64,000 nucleotides of DNA, from positions 2,356,001-2,420,000 of the forward strand of contig CAWFHL010000001.1 in assembly GCA_963815645.1 (NCBI GenBank), written 5' to 3'. The notes beneath the pieces were generated by a model. It made no database searches. It had not been told where the DNA came from and worked only from the letters and a program-made list of their open reading frames with translations. Source of the stretch: JBBRHQ01 sp963815645. GTDB taxonomy: Bacteria; Actinomycetota; Thermoleophilia; Solirubrobacterales; 70-9. A program made the translations under genes and the position numbers. Positions 35,320-46,026 of the stretch are shown in pieces (positions within the stretch are counted from its first letter, which is position 1; every line of letters starts with the position of its first letter).

Positions 35320-36747
35320 TTGGCTGAGACAAACGGAAACGCACCGAACATCGGCAGGGTTAAGGAAGTAACCGGCGTCGTCGTCGACGCCGTCTTCCCC
35401 GACCATCTGCCCGGGATCTACTCGGCGGTGACGATCGAGATGCCGGCAGACGACGAGAAGGACGCCGCCGACCTGGTCTGCGAGGTCCAGCAGCACCTCG
35501 GCGACGACCGCGTCCGCACCGTCGCGATGGACGCCACCGACGGTCTAAAGCGCGGCGCCAAGGTGGTCGACACCGGCGGTCCGATCACCGTCCCGGTCGG
35601 CGACGAGACGCTGGGCCGGATCTTCAACCTGCTCGGCGACCCGATTGACAACGGCCCGGCGGTGGAGGGGACGGAACGCTGGCCGATCCATCGTCCTGCT
35701 CCGGCGGTTGAGGACCTGACTCCCACCCAGGAGATCCTCGAGACCGGGATCAAGGTGATCGACCTGCTGGCGCCGTACGCGAAGGGGGGCAAGGTCGGCC
35801 TGTTCGGGGGCGCCGGCGTCGGTAAGACCGTGCTGATCCAGGAGCTGATCCGCTCGATCGCTGAAGAGCACGAGGGCCTCTCTGCCTTCTGCGGGGTCGG
35901 CGAACGCTCCCGAGAGGGCAACGATCTCTGGCTCGAGATGAAGGAATCCGGCGTCATCGACAAGACGATGCTGGTCTTCGGCCAGATGAACGAGCCCCCT
36001 GGCGCTCGGCTCCGGGTCGCGCTCTCCGGGCTGACCATGGCCGAGTACTACCGCGAGGCCGGCGGTCAGGATGTGCTGCTGTTCATCGACAACATCTTCC
36101 GGTTTGTCCAGGCCGGCTCCGAGGTCTCCGCGCTGCTCGGGCGGATGCCCTCGGCGGTCGGCTACCAGCCGACCTTGGAGACCGAGATGGGCGGGCTGCA
36201 GGAGCGGATCACCTCGACCTCGCGCGGATCGGTGACCTCGATCCAGGCGGTCTACGTTCCCGCCGACGATCTCACCGACCCGGCACCGGCGTCTGTGTTC
36301 GCCCACCTGAATGCCACCACCACGCTTTCGCGGGCGATCTCCGAGAAGGGGATCTACCCAGCGGTGGACCCGCTTGACTCGACCTCGACGATCCTCAAGC
36401 CGGAGATCCTCGGAGAGGACCATTACCGCACCGCGACCGACGTCCAGGAAGTGCTGCAGCGCTACAAGGAGCTTCAGGACATCATCGCCATCCTCGGCAT
36501 CGACGAGCTCTCCGACGAGGACAAGCTGACCGTCGGCAGGGCGCGCAAGATGGAGCGCTTCCTGTCGCAGCCGTTCTTCGTCGCCGAGCAGTTCACCGGC
36601 CGTTCGGGCGAGTACGTGCCGGTTGGGGAGACGGTGCGGGGATTCCGCGAGATCCTGGACGGCGAGCACGATGACGTCACGGAGGGCGCCTTCTACATGA
36701 AGGGCTCGATCGAGCAGGTCATCGAGGACGCCAAGAAGGGCGACTAG
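35320..36747 (+). CDS. atpD: ATP synthase F1 subunit beta
   Basis: 475-aa catalytic subunit. The Walker A is GLFGGAGVGKTVLIQEL, the catalytic glutamate in CGVGERSREGNDLW, the Walker B in DVLLFIDNIFRFVQAG, and the PAPASVFAHLNATTTLSR signature is intact. TTG 35320 gives MAETNGNAPNIGRVKEV; GGACGAG is a modest ribosome site. The 34-bp gap before it contains ACTATCG repeated about two and a half times (35291-35307). Confidence 0.97.
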   Translation: MAETNGNAPNIGRVKEVTGVVVDAVFPDHLPGIYSAVTIEMPADDEKDAADLVCEVQQHLGDDRVRTVAMDATDGLKRGAKVVDTGGPITVPVGDETLGRIFNLLGDPIDNGPAVEGTERWPIHRPAPAVEDLTPTQEILETGIKVIDLLAPYAKGGKVGLFGGAGVGKTVLIQELIRSIAEEHEGLSAFCGVGERSREGNDLWLEMKESGVIDKTMLVFGQMNEPPGARLRVALSGLTMAEYYREAGGQDVLLFIDNIFRFVQAGSEVSALLGRMPSAVGYQPTLETEMGGLQERITSTSRGSVTSIQAVYVPADDLTDPAPASVFAHLNATTTLSRAISEKGIYPAVDPLDSTSTILKPEILGEDHYRTATDVQEVLQRYKELQDIIAILGIDELSDEDKLTVGRARKMERFLSQPFFVAEQFTGRSGEYVPVGETVRGFREILDGEHDDVTEGAFYMKGSIEQVIEDAKKGD

Positions 36748-36759
36748 GCCTCCCGGACG

Positions 36760-37179
36760 ATGGCCGTTGGCGACCACACCTTCCCGGTCGAGGTCCTCAC
36801 CCCGGAGGGGGAGGTCTTCAACGGCGAGGTCGTGCAGCTCTCCACCCGGACCATGGTCGGTGAGGTCGGGATCCTCGCCAACCACGCGCCGATGCTCGCA
36901 TCGCTGCGGCCGACCGAGTTGAGGTTGAAGATCTCGGACTCCGAGACCGAGCGCTACGCCCAGTCGCACGGAATGCTCCAGGTTTACGGCAACCACGCCC
37001 AGGTCCTGGTCGAGCAGGCGACGGCACCCGAGGACCTCGACCCGGCGAGCCTCGAGGCTGACCTCGCCGAGGCCGAGCAGCGCCTCTCCGAGGCCGCCGA
37101 GGACAGCGCCGCGCGGCGCCGGGCGGTCAAGGACCGCGATCGCGCCGAGGCGTTCCTGAAGATCGCCCAGGGCAATTGA
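36760..37179 (+). CDS. atpC: ATP synthase F1 subunit epsilon
   Basis: 139-aa rotor subunit that regulates ATP hydrolysis. The N-terminal beta-sandwich (PVEVLTPEGEVFNGEVVQLSTRTMVGEVGILANHAPMLASL) is typical, and the C-terminal helical part (LEADLAEAEQRLSEAAEDSAARRRAVKDRDRAEAFL) is full length. It closes the atp operon. Its TGA overlaps the TTG of the M20 peptidase gene (TTGA, 37176-37179), so that gene is probably co-transcribed. Confidence 0.95.
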   Translation: MAVGDHTFPVEVLTPEGEVFNGEVVQLSTRTMVGEVGILANHAPMLASLRPTELRLKISDSETERYAQSHGMLQVYGNHAQVLVEQATAPEDLDPASLEADLAEAEQRLSEAAEDSAARRRAVKDRDRAEAFLKIAQGN

Positions 37180-38279
37180 GCGTTCTCGTTGCCCTCGCCG
37201 AGCGGCTGATCTCCTACGACACCTCGGACGCCGACAGCGTCCACGAGGCGGCAGGGTTCGTCAAGGGATGGCTCGAAGCTCGCGGGGTGGAGGCTAAGGA
37301 GGAATCGGCGCGAGGTCTGCCGGTGCTTATGGCGGAGGTCGGCCCGCAGGGCGCGCCGACCGTTGTCCTGCACGGACACCTCGATGTGGTCCCGGCGCTC
37401 CCCGGGCAGTTCGAGCCGCGGGTCGACGGTGACCGGCTCTATGGCCGCGGCGCCTATGACATGAAGGGGGCGCTCGCCGCGATGCTCCTGACCACCGCGG
37501 CGATGAACGACCAGGACGGGGTCCGGGTGCGGCTCGGCATCGTCGGCGACGAGGAGTCCGAGGTTGCGGAGGACCGTGGCTGCGACCATCTGATCGAGGC
37601 GGGCTTCCTCGGAGACTTCGCGATCACCGGGGAGCCGACCGACCTGCACATCGGTGTCGAGGCGAAGGGCGTGCTCGCGATCCGCCTCGAGGTGCGGGGG
37701 AGGGCGGCTCATGGCGCCACGCCCTGGCTCGGAGACAACGCGGTACTCAAGGCACACGACATGTTCCGGAATATCGAGTCGCTACCGTTTGCGAGGCAGA
37801 GCTCCGAGCTGTTCGACCGCCCCTCGATCAATCTCGGCCGGATCTGGGGCGGGGACGCACTCAACAAGGTTCCCGACAAATGCGTGCTCGACGTCGATAT
37901 CCGCTACCTGCCGGAGCAGGATCCAGACGATGTGCTGGAGCAGGTGAGGGGACTGCCCGACGCCGAGGTCGCGACGATCTTCTCGCGCCCGCCTGCCAGG
38001 GTCGACGGCGAGTCTGTCTTCGTCCGCAGCTTGGCAGAGGCGACCGCCCCCCATCTCGACCACGAGCCGAGGAGCGTCGGGCGCGACGGCGCCTCGGATG
38101 CCGTCTCCTTCCTACGGGTCGGGGTGCCGGCGGTCGAGTTCGGACCGATCGGCGGCGGTCACCACGGGCCCGAGGAATGGGTTTCTATCTCTTCCCTGGA
38201 GGCCTACCGCCAGTCTCTGGACGACTTCCTGCGGGCCCTGCCCGGGCAGCTCGAGGGGGATGCCGGTGAGCCCGCCTGA
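37176..38279 (+). CDS. M20-family metallopeptidase (ArgE/DapE/CPG2-like)
   Basis: 367-aa di-zinc amidohydrolase. Metal-site motifs are VVLHGHLDVVP, YGRGAYDMKGALAAML, GIVGDEESEVAEDRG (general base Glu) and AITGEPTDL. A dimerisation/lid domain sits in the middle (GVEAKGVLAIRLEVRGRAAHGATPWLGDNA), and the final metal His is in EFGPIGGGHHGPEEWVS. TTG 37176 overlaps the atpC stop. The substrate could be an N-acyl amino acid, succinyl-diaminopimelate or a dipeptide; the sequence does not decide. There is no arg or dap gene nearby. Confidence 0.9.
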   Translation: MSVLVALAERLISYDTSDADSVHEAAGFVKGWLEARGVEAKEESARGLPVLMAEVGPQGAPTVVLHGHLDVVPALPGQFEPRVDGDRLYGRGAYDMKGALAAMLLTTAAMNDQDGVRVRLGIVGDEESEVAEDRGCDHLIEAGFLGDFAITGEPTDLHIGVEAKGVLAIRLEVRGRAAHGATPWLGDNAVLKAHDMFRNIESLPFARQSSELFDRPSINLGRIWGGDALNKVPDKCVLDVDIRYLPEQDPDDVLEQVRGLPDAEVATIFSRPPARVDGESVFVRSLAEATAPHLDHEPRSVGRDGASDAVSFLRVGVPAVEFGPIGGGHHGPEEWVSISSLEAYRQSLDDFLRALPGQLEGDAGEPA

Positions 38280-40323
38280 GGAGGATCAGCGCCCGACCCC
38301 GGAGCCCGATCCCGAATCCGGAGGGGGCGGCGAGCAGCCGACCGAGGAGCAGTTCGCGCTCGAGGCGGGCCTGCCGGCGCCCTCCGAGGAGCACTTTGAA
38401 GGGATCCCCCCGGACAAGCTTCCCGCCGAGCAGCCGCTGCCGGAATCGGGCGAGTTCCCGGCGCTGGAGCCGCAGTTCGCCGACGCGCTGCGCGCCGCCG
38501 GGGAGCCGGAGCCGCCATCGACCGAGACGGGCGGGGAGCACCCCGCGCCGCCAGACGAATTCGGGCAGCCCGCTGAAGAACCCGAGCGCCAGGCGCCGCC
38601 CGAGGACCCCGGGGCGACCGTCGAGTACGCACCGGGAGAGGCCCCGGACGCCCAGCTCACCGAGGAGAAGCCGGTACGCGAGGTGGTGATCGGCGCCGGG
38701 GCCGCCGGCCCGCCGCAGGCCCCCACGGCGGCCGCGGCCTCCCCTCCGCCCGCGCCCCATTGCAAACCCCCCCAGGGGGGCGACCACGAGCCGCCCCCGA
38801 AGCCGAAGCGCTTCTGGTGGCGCTTCTCGCTGGCCTCGTTCGTGATCGTCGCCGCGGCGGCCGCGGCGACCTCCTCGACGATCCTCCTCTATCTCAACGA
38901 CATCGCCGACGCGCTCGGCCACGGGGACAAGCTTCACAGACAGCTCAGCCCGCTCCTCCAGGTCCCTTCCAGCGGCCCGCAGAACATCCTCATCCTCGGC
39001 TCCGACAAGCGCGCCGGGACGCCGGGGGACCCAGGTCGCTCCGACACGACCATGCTGCTTCGCCTCGACCCCGACCAGTCGCGGATCGCGATGATGTCTA
39101 TTCCCCGCGACCTCAAAGTGAACATCCCCGGCTACGGGGTCAATAAGTTCAACGCCGCCTACACGTTCGGAGGCCCGAAGCTCGCACTGCGGGTCGTCAA
39201 GCATCTGACGGGTCTCGAGTTCAACCACGTGGTCAATGTCGATTTCCTCGGCTTCGTCCGGGCGATCGATGCGATCGGCTGCGTCTGGGTGGATGTCGAC
39301 CGCCGCTACTACCACTCGAACGTCGGGGTGCCGCCCGCCCAGCAGTACTCCGAGATCAACATCAAGGCGGGCTACCAACGGCTTTGCGGCAAGGACGCAC
39401 TCGCCTACGCGCGCTACCGCCACTCCGACACCGACCTGGTGCGCTCCGCCCGTCAGCAGGACTTCCTCCGGGAGGCCCGCCAGCGGGTGCCGATCACGAC
39501 GCTGATCGGCAACTACCACAAGCTGATCAAGATCTTCACGACCTACACAACCTCCGACATCAACAGCCTCAGTCAGTTCCTGCAGGTGATCAACCTGTTC
39601 GTCGACGCCCGGGGGGCCGCGATCAAGGAGGTCCACTTTCCCGCGGTCCTGGGCCCCAGCTACGTATACGCCTCGGAGCCCGCGATCCACCGCGCCGTGG
39701 ATCAGTTCCTCGGCTTCCGGGCCAGCGGCGGCCCGCGGGGGTCCCTCAATCCCGACCGCAACGGCAACACGAAGAAACCCTCAAAACACAAGCCGGGGGC
39801 GAAGGCCCCCGGCGGTGACGGTCTCGTCCCCTCCTCCGACGCCGGCAAGGCTGAGGGCTCGGCGGTGGCCCGCAAGGTCAGCGCGGGCTTCCGCGTTTAC
39901 TATCCCACCCGCCTGCCCTCGGGTGCGTATTTCGTCACCAACAACAGCTACGAGCACGTGCAGAATCCGCGCACCTACCACCTGCGCGACACCGACGGAA
40001 AGATCCACGGCGCCTACCGGATGACGATGCAGCTTCCGCTTCTCGGCGACTACTTCGGGGTGCAGGGGATCAGGGGCTGGAGCGATCCCCCGATTCTCAG
40101 CGGACCGAGCGTCTCGAAGACGATCGCCGGTCACGACTACAGCATCTACCTCGACGGGGACCGCGTCCGGCTGGTCGCCTGGCACCAGGGCGACAACACA
40201 TATTGGGTCTCGAACAGCATCCTGCAGACCCTGACCAACGACCAGATGATCGGAATCGCGCGCTCGGCCGAGTTCATCAACCCGAAGCTGAAGCACCGCG
40301 CCAAGAGGGGGAAGGGAGGGTGA
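38260..40323 (+). CDS. LytR-CpsA-Psr (LCP) family protein with acidic cytoplasmic N-terminus and extra C-terminal domain
   Basis: About 687 aa. Residues 1-185 are low-complexity, Pro/Glu-rich and probably cytoplasmic and disordered. A TM helix follows (FWWRFSLASFVIVAAAAAA). The LCP domain (about 235-440) has NILILGSDKRAG, GRSDTTMLLRLDPDQ, MMSIPRDLKVNIPGYG, the Arg/Asp pyrophosphate-binding residues, and ALAYARYRHSDTDLVRSARQQDFL. LCP enzymes attach undecaprenyl-linked glycans to peptidoglycan outside the membrane. A Lys/Pro/Gly linker leads to an unrecognised C-terminal domain (about 540-680; FRVYYPTRLPSGAYFVTNNSYEH...). ATG 38260 or GTG 38266 can be the start, overlapping the peptidase gene. 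It is coupled to ugd by GTGA. Confidence 0.88.
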   Translation: MPVSPPEEDQRPTPEPDPESGGGGEQPTEEQFALEAGLPAPSEEHFEGIPPDKLPAEQPLPESGEFPALEPQFADALRAAGEPEPPSTETGGEHPAPPDEFGQPAEEPERQAPPEDPGATVEYAPGEAPDAQLTEEKPVREVVIGAGAAGPPQAPTAAAASPPPAPHCKPPQGGDHEPPPKPKRFWWRFSLASFVIVAAAAAATSSTILLYLNDIADALGHGDKLHRQLSPLLQVPSSGPQNILILGSDKRAGTPGDPGRSDTTMLLRLDPDQSRIAMMSIPRDLKVNIPGYGVNKFNAAYTFGGPKLALRVVKHLTGLEFNHVVNVDFLGFVRAIDAIGCVWVDVDRRYYHSNVGVPPAQQYSEINIKAGYQRLCGKDALAYARYRHSDTDLVRSARQQDFLREARQRVPITTLIGNYHKLIKIFTTYTTSDINSLSQFLQVINLFVDARGAAIKEVHFPAVLGPSYVYASEPAIHRAVDQFLGFRASGGPRGSLNPDRNGNTKKPSKHKPGAKAPGGDGLVPSSDAGKAEGSAVARKVSAGFRVYYPTRLPSGAYFVTNNSYEHVQNPRTYHLRDTDGKIHGAYRMTMQLPLLGDYFGVQGIRGWSDPPILSGPSVSKTIAGHDYSIYLDGDRVRLVAWHQGDNTYWVSNSILQTLTNDQMIGIARSAEFINPKLKHRAKRGKGG

Positions 40324-41618
40324 GCAGGGAGGAGCCGATCGGGGTGATAGGCGTCGGCTGGGTCGGCCTGGTGACGGCGGCCTGCTTCGCCGAGCTCGGC
40401 CACCCGGTGATCGCCCGCGACATCGTCCCCGAGAAGGTGGCGGCGCTGGAGGCCGGACAGCTGCCGATCCACGAGCCCGGCCTCGAGGGGCTGCTCACCG
40501 GCAACCGGGAGCGGCTGACCTTCACCACCGAGATGTCGGAGCTGCTCGAAGGCGCCAGGCTGCTGTTCGTCTGCGTCGACACCCCGCCGACCTACTCCGG
40601 GGACGCCGACCTCGGCCGCGTGATGTCGGTCGTCGAGGAGCTCGAGGACGAGGGTGAGCACGCGCTCATCATGAAGAGCACCGTCCCGGTGGGCACGGGC
40701 CGCAAGATTCAGCGCGACCTCGACCGGACGGCATACGTCTCCTGCCCCGAGTTCCTCCGGGAAGGGTCGGCAGTCGAGGATTTCCTTCATCCCGACCGGG
40801 TCGTGATCGGGGTGGACCCCGGCAGCGAGTGGGCGGCAGAGGCGGTCGCGGAGCTCTATGCGCCGGTCGGTGGCGAGCTGATGCGCACCGACGTCTCCAG
40901 CGCCGAGATGATCAAGCTGGCCTCGAACAACTTCCTGGCGACCAAGATCTCCTTCATCAACGAGATAGCCAACGTCTGCGAGGAGGTCGGCGCAGACGTC
41001 CACGAGGTGGCGCGGGGTATGGGGCTCGACGACCGGATTGGTCCCAAGTTCCTGCAGGCAGGGATCGGCTTCGGGGGTTCCTGCTTCGGCAAGGACGTCT
41101 CGGCTCTTCGCAAGCTCGCGGCGAACACCGGATATCACTTCCAGCTGCTGAACGCGGTGGTCGAGGTCAACGAGCTGCAGAAGCGCCGGGTGATCACCAA
41201 GCTGCGGCGTCACCTGGGCCCGCTGGCGGGCAAGCGAGTCGCTCTGCTCGGTCTCGCCTTCAAGCCGGACACCGACGACATGCGGGACGCCGCCAGCCTC
41301 GTTCTCGCCGCCCGGCTGCAGGGGGAGGAGGTCCAGGTCAGCGCCTATGACCCCGTCGCCGAGGAAAAGGCCGCCGCCTTGCTCCCCGCGGTCGAGATGG
41401 CGCCCTCGGCTCTGGAGGCGCTCGGTCGCGCCGACGCGGCGGTCCTCGTCACCGAGTGGCCCGAATTCGCCGAGCTCGACTGGAAGAGCGCCGCCTCGGC
41501 GATGGCGACCCCGCTGCTGATTGACGGCCGAAACTTCCTCGACCCCGAGCGCCTGCGGGAGTCGGGCTTCGTTTACGAAGGCATCGGACGCTCGGCCGCC
41601 GACGGGTCGATCGCCTAG
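40320..41618 (+). CDS. ugd: UDP-glucose/GDP-mannose 6-dehydrogenase family (UDP-glucose dehydrogenase)
   Basis: 432-aa NAD-dependent four-electron dehydrogenase making a UDP-uronic acid. The N-terminal Rossmann site is IGVIGVGWVGLVTAACFAELG; KSTVPVGTG and CPEFLREGSAVEDFLHPDRVVIG are hallmark blocks; the catalytic cysteine is in GIGFGGSCFGKDVSALRKLA; the C-terminal UDP-binding domain has LLGLAFKPDTDDMRDAAS. GTG 40320 overlaps the LCP stop (GTGA). The UDP-uronate could feed the glycan anchored by the LCP protein (inference). UDP-glucose is the likeliest substrate, but GDP-mannose relatives share these motifs. Confidence 0.9.
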   Translation: MSREEPIGVIGVGWVGLVTAACFAELGHPVIARDIVPEKVAALEAGQLPIHEPGLEGLLTGNRERLTFTTEMSELLEGARLLFVCVDTPPTYSGDADLGRVMSVVEELEDEGEHALIMKSTVPVGTGRKIQRDLDRTAYVSCPEFLREGSAVEDFLHPDRVVIGVDPGSEWAAEAVAELYAPVGGELMRTDVSSAEMIKLASNNFLATKISFINEIANVCEEVGADVHEVARGMGLDDRIGPKFLQAGIGFGGSCFGKDVSALRKLAANTGYHFQLLNAVVEVNELQKRRVITKLRRHLGPLAGKRVALLGLAFKPDTDDMRDAASLVLAARLQGEEVQVSAYDPVAEEKAAALLPAVEMAPSALEALGRADAAVLVTEWPEFAELDWKSAASAMATPLLIDGRNFLDPERLRESGFVYEGIGRSAADGSIA

Positions 41619-42593
41619 TGCAGGCTCTGGTGCTCGTCGGCGGGGAGGGAACCCGCCTGCGACCCCTTACCGCGACCGTGCCGAAGCCGGTGGTGCCGCT
41701 CGCCGGCAGGCCGCTGATCTCCTACGTGATCGACTGGCTCGCGGGGCACGGCGTCGAGGAGGTGATCCTCGCCTGCGGCTTCCTCCCTGACGCGCTGCGC
41801 GAGAAACTTGGGGGAAGGCGGGTCGGGGGGGCCGCGGCTCCGTTATCTGGTCGAGCCCGCGCCGCTCGGCACAGGAGGGGCGATCCGCTATGCCGAAGAC
41901 CTGCTCGACGATCGTTTCCTCGCCCTCAATGGCGACGTGCTCGCCGATCTCGACCTGACGGCACTGGTCCGGCAGCACGAGGCCCGGGGGGCCATGGCGA
42001 CGCTGGGGCTGGTCGCCGTCGCCGACGCCTCGGCCTACGGCCTAGTCCACACCGGGCCGCGCGGCGAGGTGGCCGAGTTCATCGAGAAACCCGGCACCGA
42101 GGCGGCTCCCGCCGGAGAGATCAACGCCGGCACATACGTGCTCGAGCGCTCCGTGCTCGAGCTGATCGAGCCGGACCGAGCGGTCTCGATCGAGCACGAG
42201 GTCTTCCCGGAGTTGGTCGGCGATGGCCTCTTCGCTCTGCCGCTTTCCGGCTATTGGCTCGACGTCGGCACGCCGGAGCGCTATCTCGAGGCGACCTGGG
42301 ACATCCTCGAGGGAAGGGTACGTACGGAGGTCGAGACCGCCACTCCAGGGTTGCTGGTCGACCCAACCGCCGTGGTCGAACCAGGTGCCTCTCTGGGACC
42401 GCGAGCGGTGATCTCGGCCGCCTGCCGGATCGCCGCCGGAGCGCAGGTCAGGGCCTCGGTGCTGCTGTCCGGCTGCGAGGTCGGCGGCGGGGCGGTGGTG
42501 ATCGACTCGATCCTCGCTCCCGGAGTGAGGGTGGAGCCCGGCGCCAGGCTTGAAGGCGCGGTGCTCGGCGAGGGTGAAAGGGTATCCGGGTGA
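41618..42593 (+). CDS. NDP-sugar pyrophosphorylase (nucleotidyltransferase + left-handed beta-helix), one frameshift
   Basis: 324 aa when corrected. The nucleotidyltransferase signature ALVLVGGEGTRLRPLTATVPKPVVPLAG opens the protein; LGTGGAIRYAEDLLDDRFLALNGDVLADLD follows in another frame. The break is at a run of five G near 41811: four G gives EKLGEGGSGGPRLRYL, exactly joining the two parts. The C-terminal third has hexapeptide-repeat-like segments (VVEPGASLGPRAVISAACRIAAGAQVRASVLLSG). Substrate is probably mannose-1-phosphate or glucose-1-phosphate. GTG 41618 overlaps the ugd stop by 1 nt. The homopolymer location makes sequence error likely. Confidence 0.85.
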
Positions 42594-43576
42594 TGCTCGA
42601 CGACATCCTCGCGATGCCCGATCACCTGCGGGACGGCCTCTGGCGGATCGAGTCGGCGCAGCTTCGCGGCGAGGCGGCAGAGGGAGTCTTCGCCTGCGGC
42701 ATGGGCGGCTCCGCGATCGGCGCGGACCTCGCCGCCGCGGCGCTCGCTGAACGCGCCACCCGCCCGCTTCAGACCATCCGCGGATACGGGCTGCCGCCCT
42801 GGGCGACTCCCGGCTGGTCGGTTCTCTGCTGCAGCTACTCGGGCGACACAGAGGAGACGATCGCCTGCTTTGCCGCGGCCGAGGCGCTGGGGGCGCGGCG
42901 CCTTGTCGCCAGCACCGGTGGGGTGCTCACCGAGCAGGCGCGCGCCGCCGGGGTGCCGGTGGTGGGCCTGCCGGGGACCCTGCAGCCGCGGACCGCGGTC
43001 GCCTACATGTTCGCCGTCGCCGCCGAGGTGGCCGCCCTGGCCGAGGCAGCCCCCCGCATCAATACCGAGATCGACGGCGCCGCCGCCCACCTCGAATCCT
43101 CCCGCGACGGCCTGTTGGCGCTGTCTGCCGATATCGCCGAGCGGATCGAGGGCTCGGTGCCTGTGATCCACGGAGCCGGAGTCACCGCCCCCGTGGCGCG
43201 TCGCTGGAAGACCCAAGTGAACGAGAACGCGAAGCTGCCGGCCTTCTTCACCGAGCTGCCTGAGGGCGATCACAATGAGCTGCCCGGCTGGGAAGGTGCC
43301 CCGGGCGCCGGAGCCCGCTTCTCCGCGGTATTCCTCGAGGACGCTGACCAGCATCCCCGGGAGCGGCGCCGCTTCGAGCTGACGGCGAAGGCGATCTCAG
43401 CCGACGTCGAGGAGGTGGTCAGGGTCGAGACGGAGGGCGGCAGCCCCACGGCGCGCCAGCTCTGGGCGGTGATGCTCGGCGATCTGGTCTCGCTGCGCCT
43501 GGCCGAGTCGCGGGGTGTCGATCCGGCCACGATGGACGCCATCGAGGGTCTCAAGGACGAGCTCGGGCGGCCATGA
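42593..43576 (+). CDS. Bifunctional phosphoglucose/phosphomannose isomerase (SIS domains)
   Basis: 327-aa protein with two SIS domains. VFACGMGGSAIGADLAAAAL and CCSYSGDTEETIACFAAAEALGAR are the sugar-phosphate-binding loops; FFTELPEGDHNELPGWEG is a family hallmark, with the Glu/His catalytic residues. The enzyme interconverts glucose-6-P, fructose-6-P and mannose-6-P, supplying precursors for the adjacent NDP-sugar enzymes. ATG 42593 overlaps the stop of the preceding gene; GTG 42590 is the alternative. The 3' end overlaps the convergent PAP2-like gene by 26 bp. Confidence 0.9.
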   Translation: MLDDILAMPDHLRDGLWRIESAQLRGEAAEGVFACGMGGSAIGADLAAAALAERATRPLQTIRGYGLPPWATPGWSVLCCSYSGDTEETIACFAAAEALGARRLVASTGGVLTEQARAAGVPVVGLPGTLQPRTAVAYMFAVAAEVAALAEAAPRINTEIDGAAAHLESSRDGLLALSADIAERIEGSVPVIHGAGVTAPVARRWKTQVNENAKLPAFFTELPEGDHNELPGWEGAPGAGARFSAVFLEDADQHPRERRRFELTAKAISADVEEVVRVETEGGSPTARQLWAVMLGDLVSLRLAESRGVDPATMDAIEGLKDELGRP

Positions 43577-44523
43577 GGGCCTCCGCTGCCGGCTGGCGGT
43601 TCTCCCACCAGGCCCAGCCCGTCATCACCGCCGCGGCGTAGAGCCAGCCGAGCGCGACGTCGAAGAAATAATGCTCGCCGGTGGCGATCAACATCAGGGC
43701 CATCGCCAGCGGGTAGAGCGCCACCAGCGGCCGCCACCACCAGCCGACCCGCGGCCAGAGGAAGAGCGAGACGAGCATCGAGATCCCGGCGTGCAGGGAG
43801 GGGACCGCGGCGACCAGGTTGACGATCGACTGCCCCTTGTCGAAGGCGGCAGCGGTGTGGACGCTGATCACCTCGAAGCCGCGGCTGGAGCTGCGGGTGA
43901 TCGGCTCGAGCAGGCCGTCCTCGGAGGCCATCCAGGGCGGCGCGGCGGGGAAGAGGATGTAGGTCGCCAGCCCGGCGAAGCTGAGCGTGAGAAAGCGGCG
44001 GCTGAACTGCTTGAAGACGGTGCGGCTGCGCGCCCAGAGCACCCCGCCGAGGGCGAAGGGGACGATGAAATGGGAGGTGTAGAGGAAGGTGAAGCAGACG
44101 TCCCACCAGTGGACCGCGGTCGGGTCGACGATCCGCTGTTGCAGCCACTCGGTCGGGGTCTGCCCGAAGAAGACGAAGCGGTCGACGTCGATCATCGTCG
44201 TGAAGTGGGGGGCGATCCCGAGTCGAGTCCGCCAGCCCCCGCGTGTAGTCATAGGCGAGCAGGAGCGCCGCCATCGGCAGCCAGTCGGTGACCAGCTGGG
44301 CGATCTCCCTCGAGGTGCGGCCGATCGAGGCGCAGCCGAGGGCGCCGACGATCCAGGCGATCACCAGCTCCCGCTGGACCGAGATCCCGTAGCGCAGCGT
44401 CCAGAGGAGGAAGACGAAGGCATAGGCAAGCAGCGCCAGCCGGCGGATGATCGCGACGCGCGGCGTCCGGGCGCCGGGAAGCGCCTCGGGGGCGGCTGTT
44501 TCGGCGAACTCGGCGGTGCTCAT
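43551..44523 (-). CDS. PAP2/inositolphosphotransferase-like membrane protein, one frameshift
   Basis: About 323 aa when corrected, with six or more TM helices. MSTAEFAETAAPEAL opens the protein, then LALLAYAFVFLLWTLRYGI. The C-terminal part has VAAVPSLHAGISMLVSLFLW and LIATGEHYFFDVALGWLYAA, which match PAP2-type motifs (SxxxxH and GxHYxxDVxxG) as in Aur1/Ipt1-like proteins of actinobacteria. The frame breaks near 44228: removing one base joins LADS to LGIAPHF. GAAAGGA lies 8 nt before ATG 44523. Lipid phosphatase or phosphotransferase activity is inferred. It is convergent with the isomerase and divergent from ahcY. Confidence 0.82.
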
Positions 44524-44640
44524 CCGGATCATCCTTTCAATCAGGGCCAATCAGGCTCTCAGACGGAGCGGCCGGGTCGAGCCTGCATCCGGCGCTCATC
44601 CCCGTATCCTTCCCGGGTCCGATTACGAAGAAAGGAACCG

Positions 44641-45912
<1,272 letters not shown>

Positions 45913-46026
45913 ACAACTGCCCGCCGGCTGCTCCGCTCCCGCCCGCGCGGGGAGAATCAACGATCGACCCGCGCTCGCTCCCGCGTCCGCGCCGGCGGGG
46001 CTTGCGGTGAGCTCGGCGAATCTGTA

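Noticed and set aside
44524..44640. SAH riboswitch upstream of ahcY
   Set aside because: I could not find the conserved pseudoknot core or a long structured leader; a plain AAAGGA ribosome site lies directly before the ATG.
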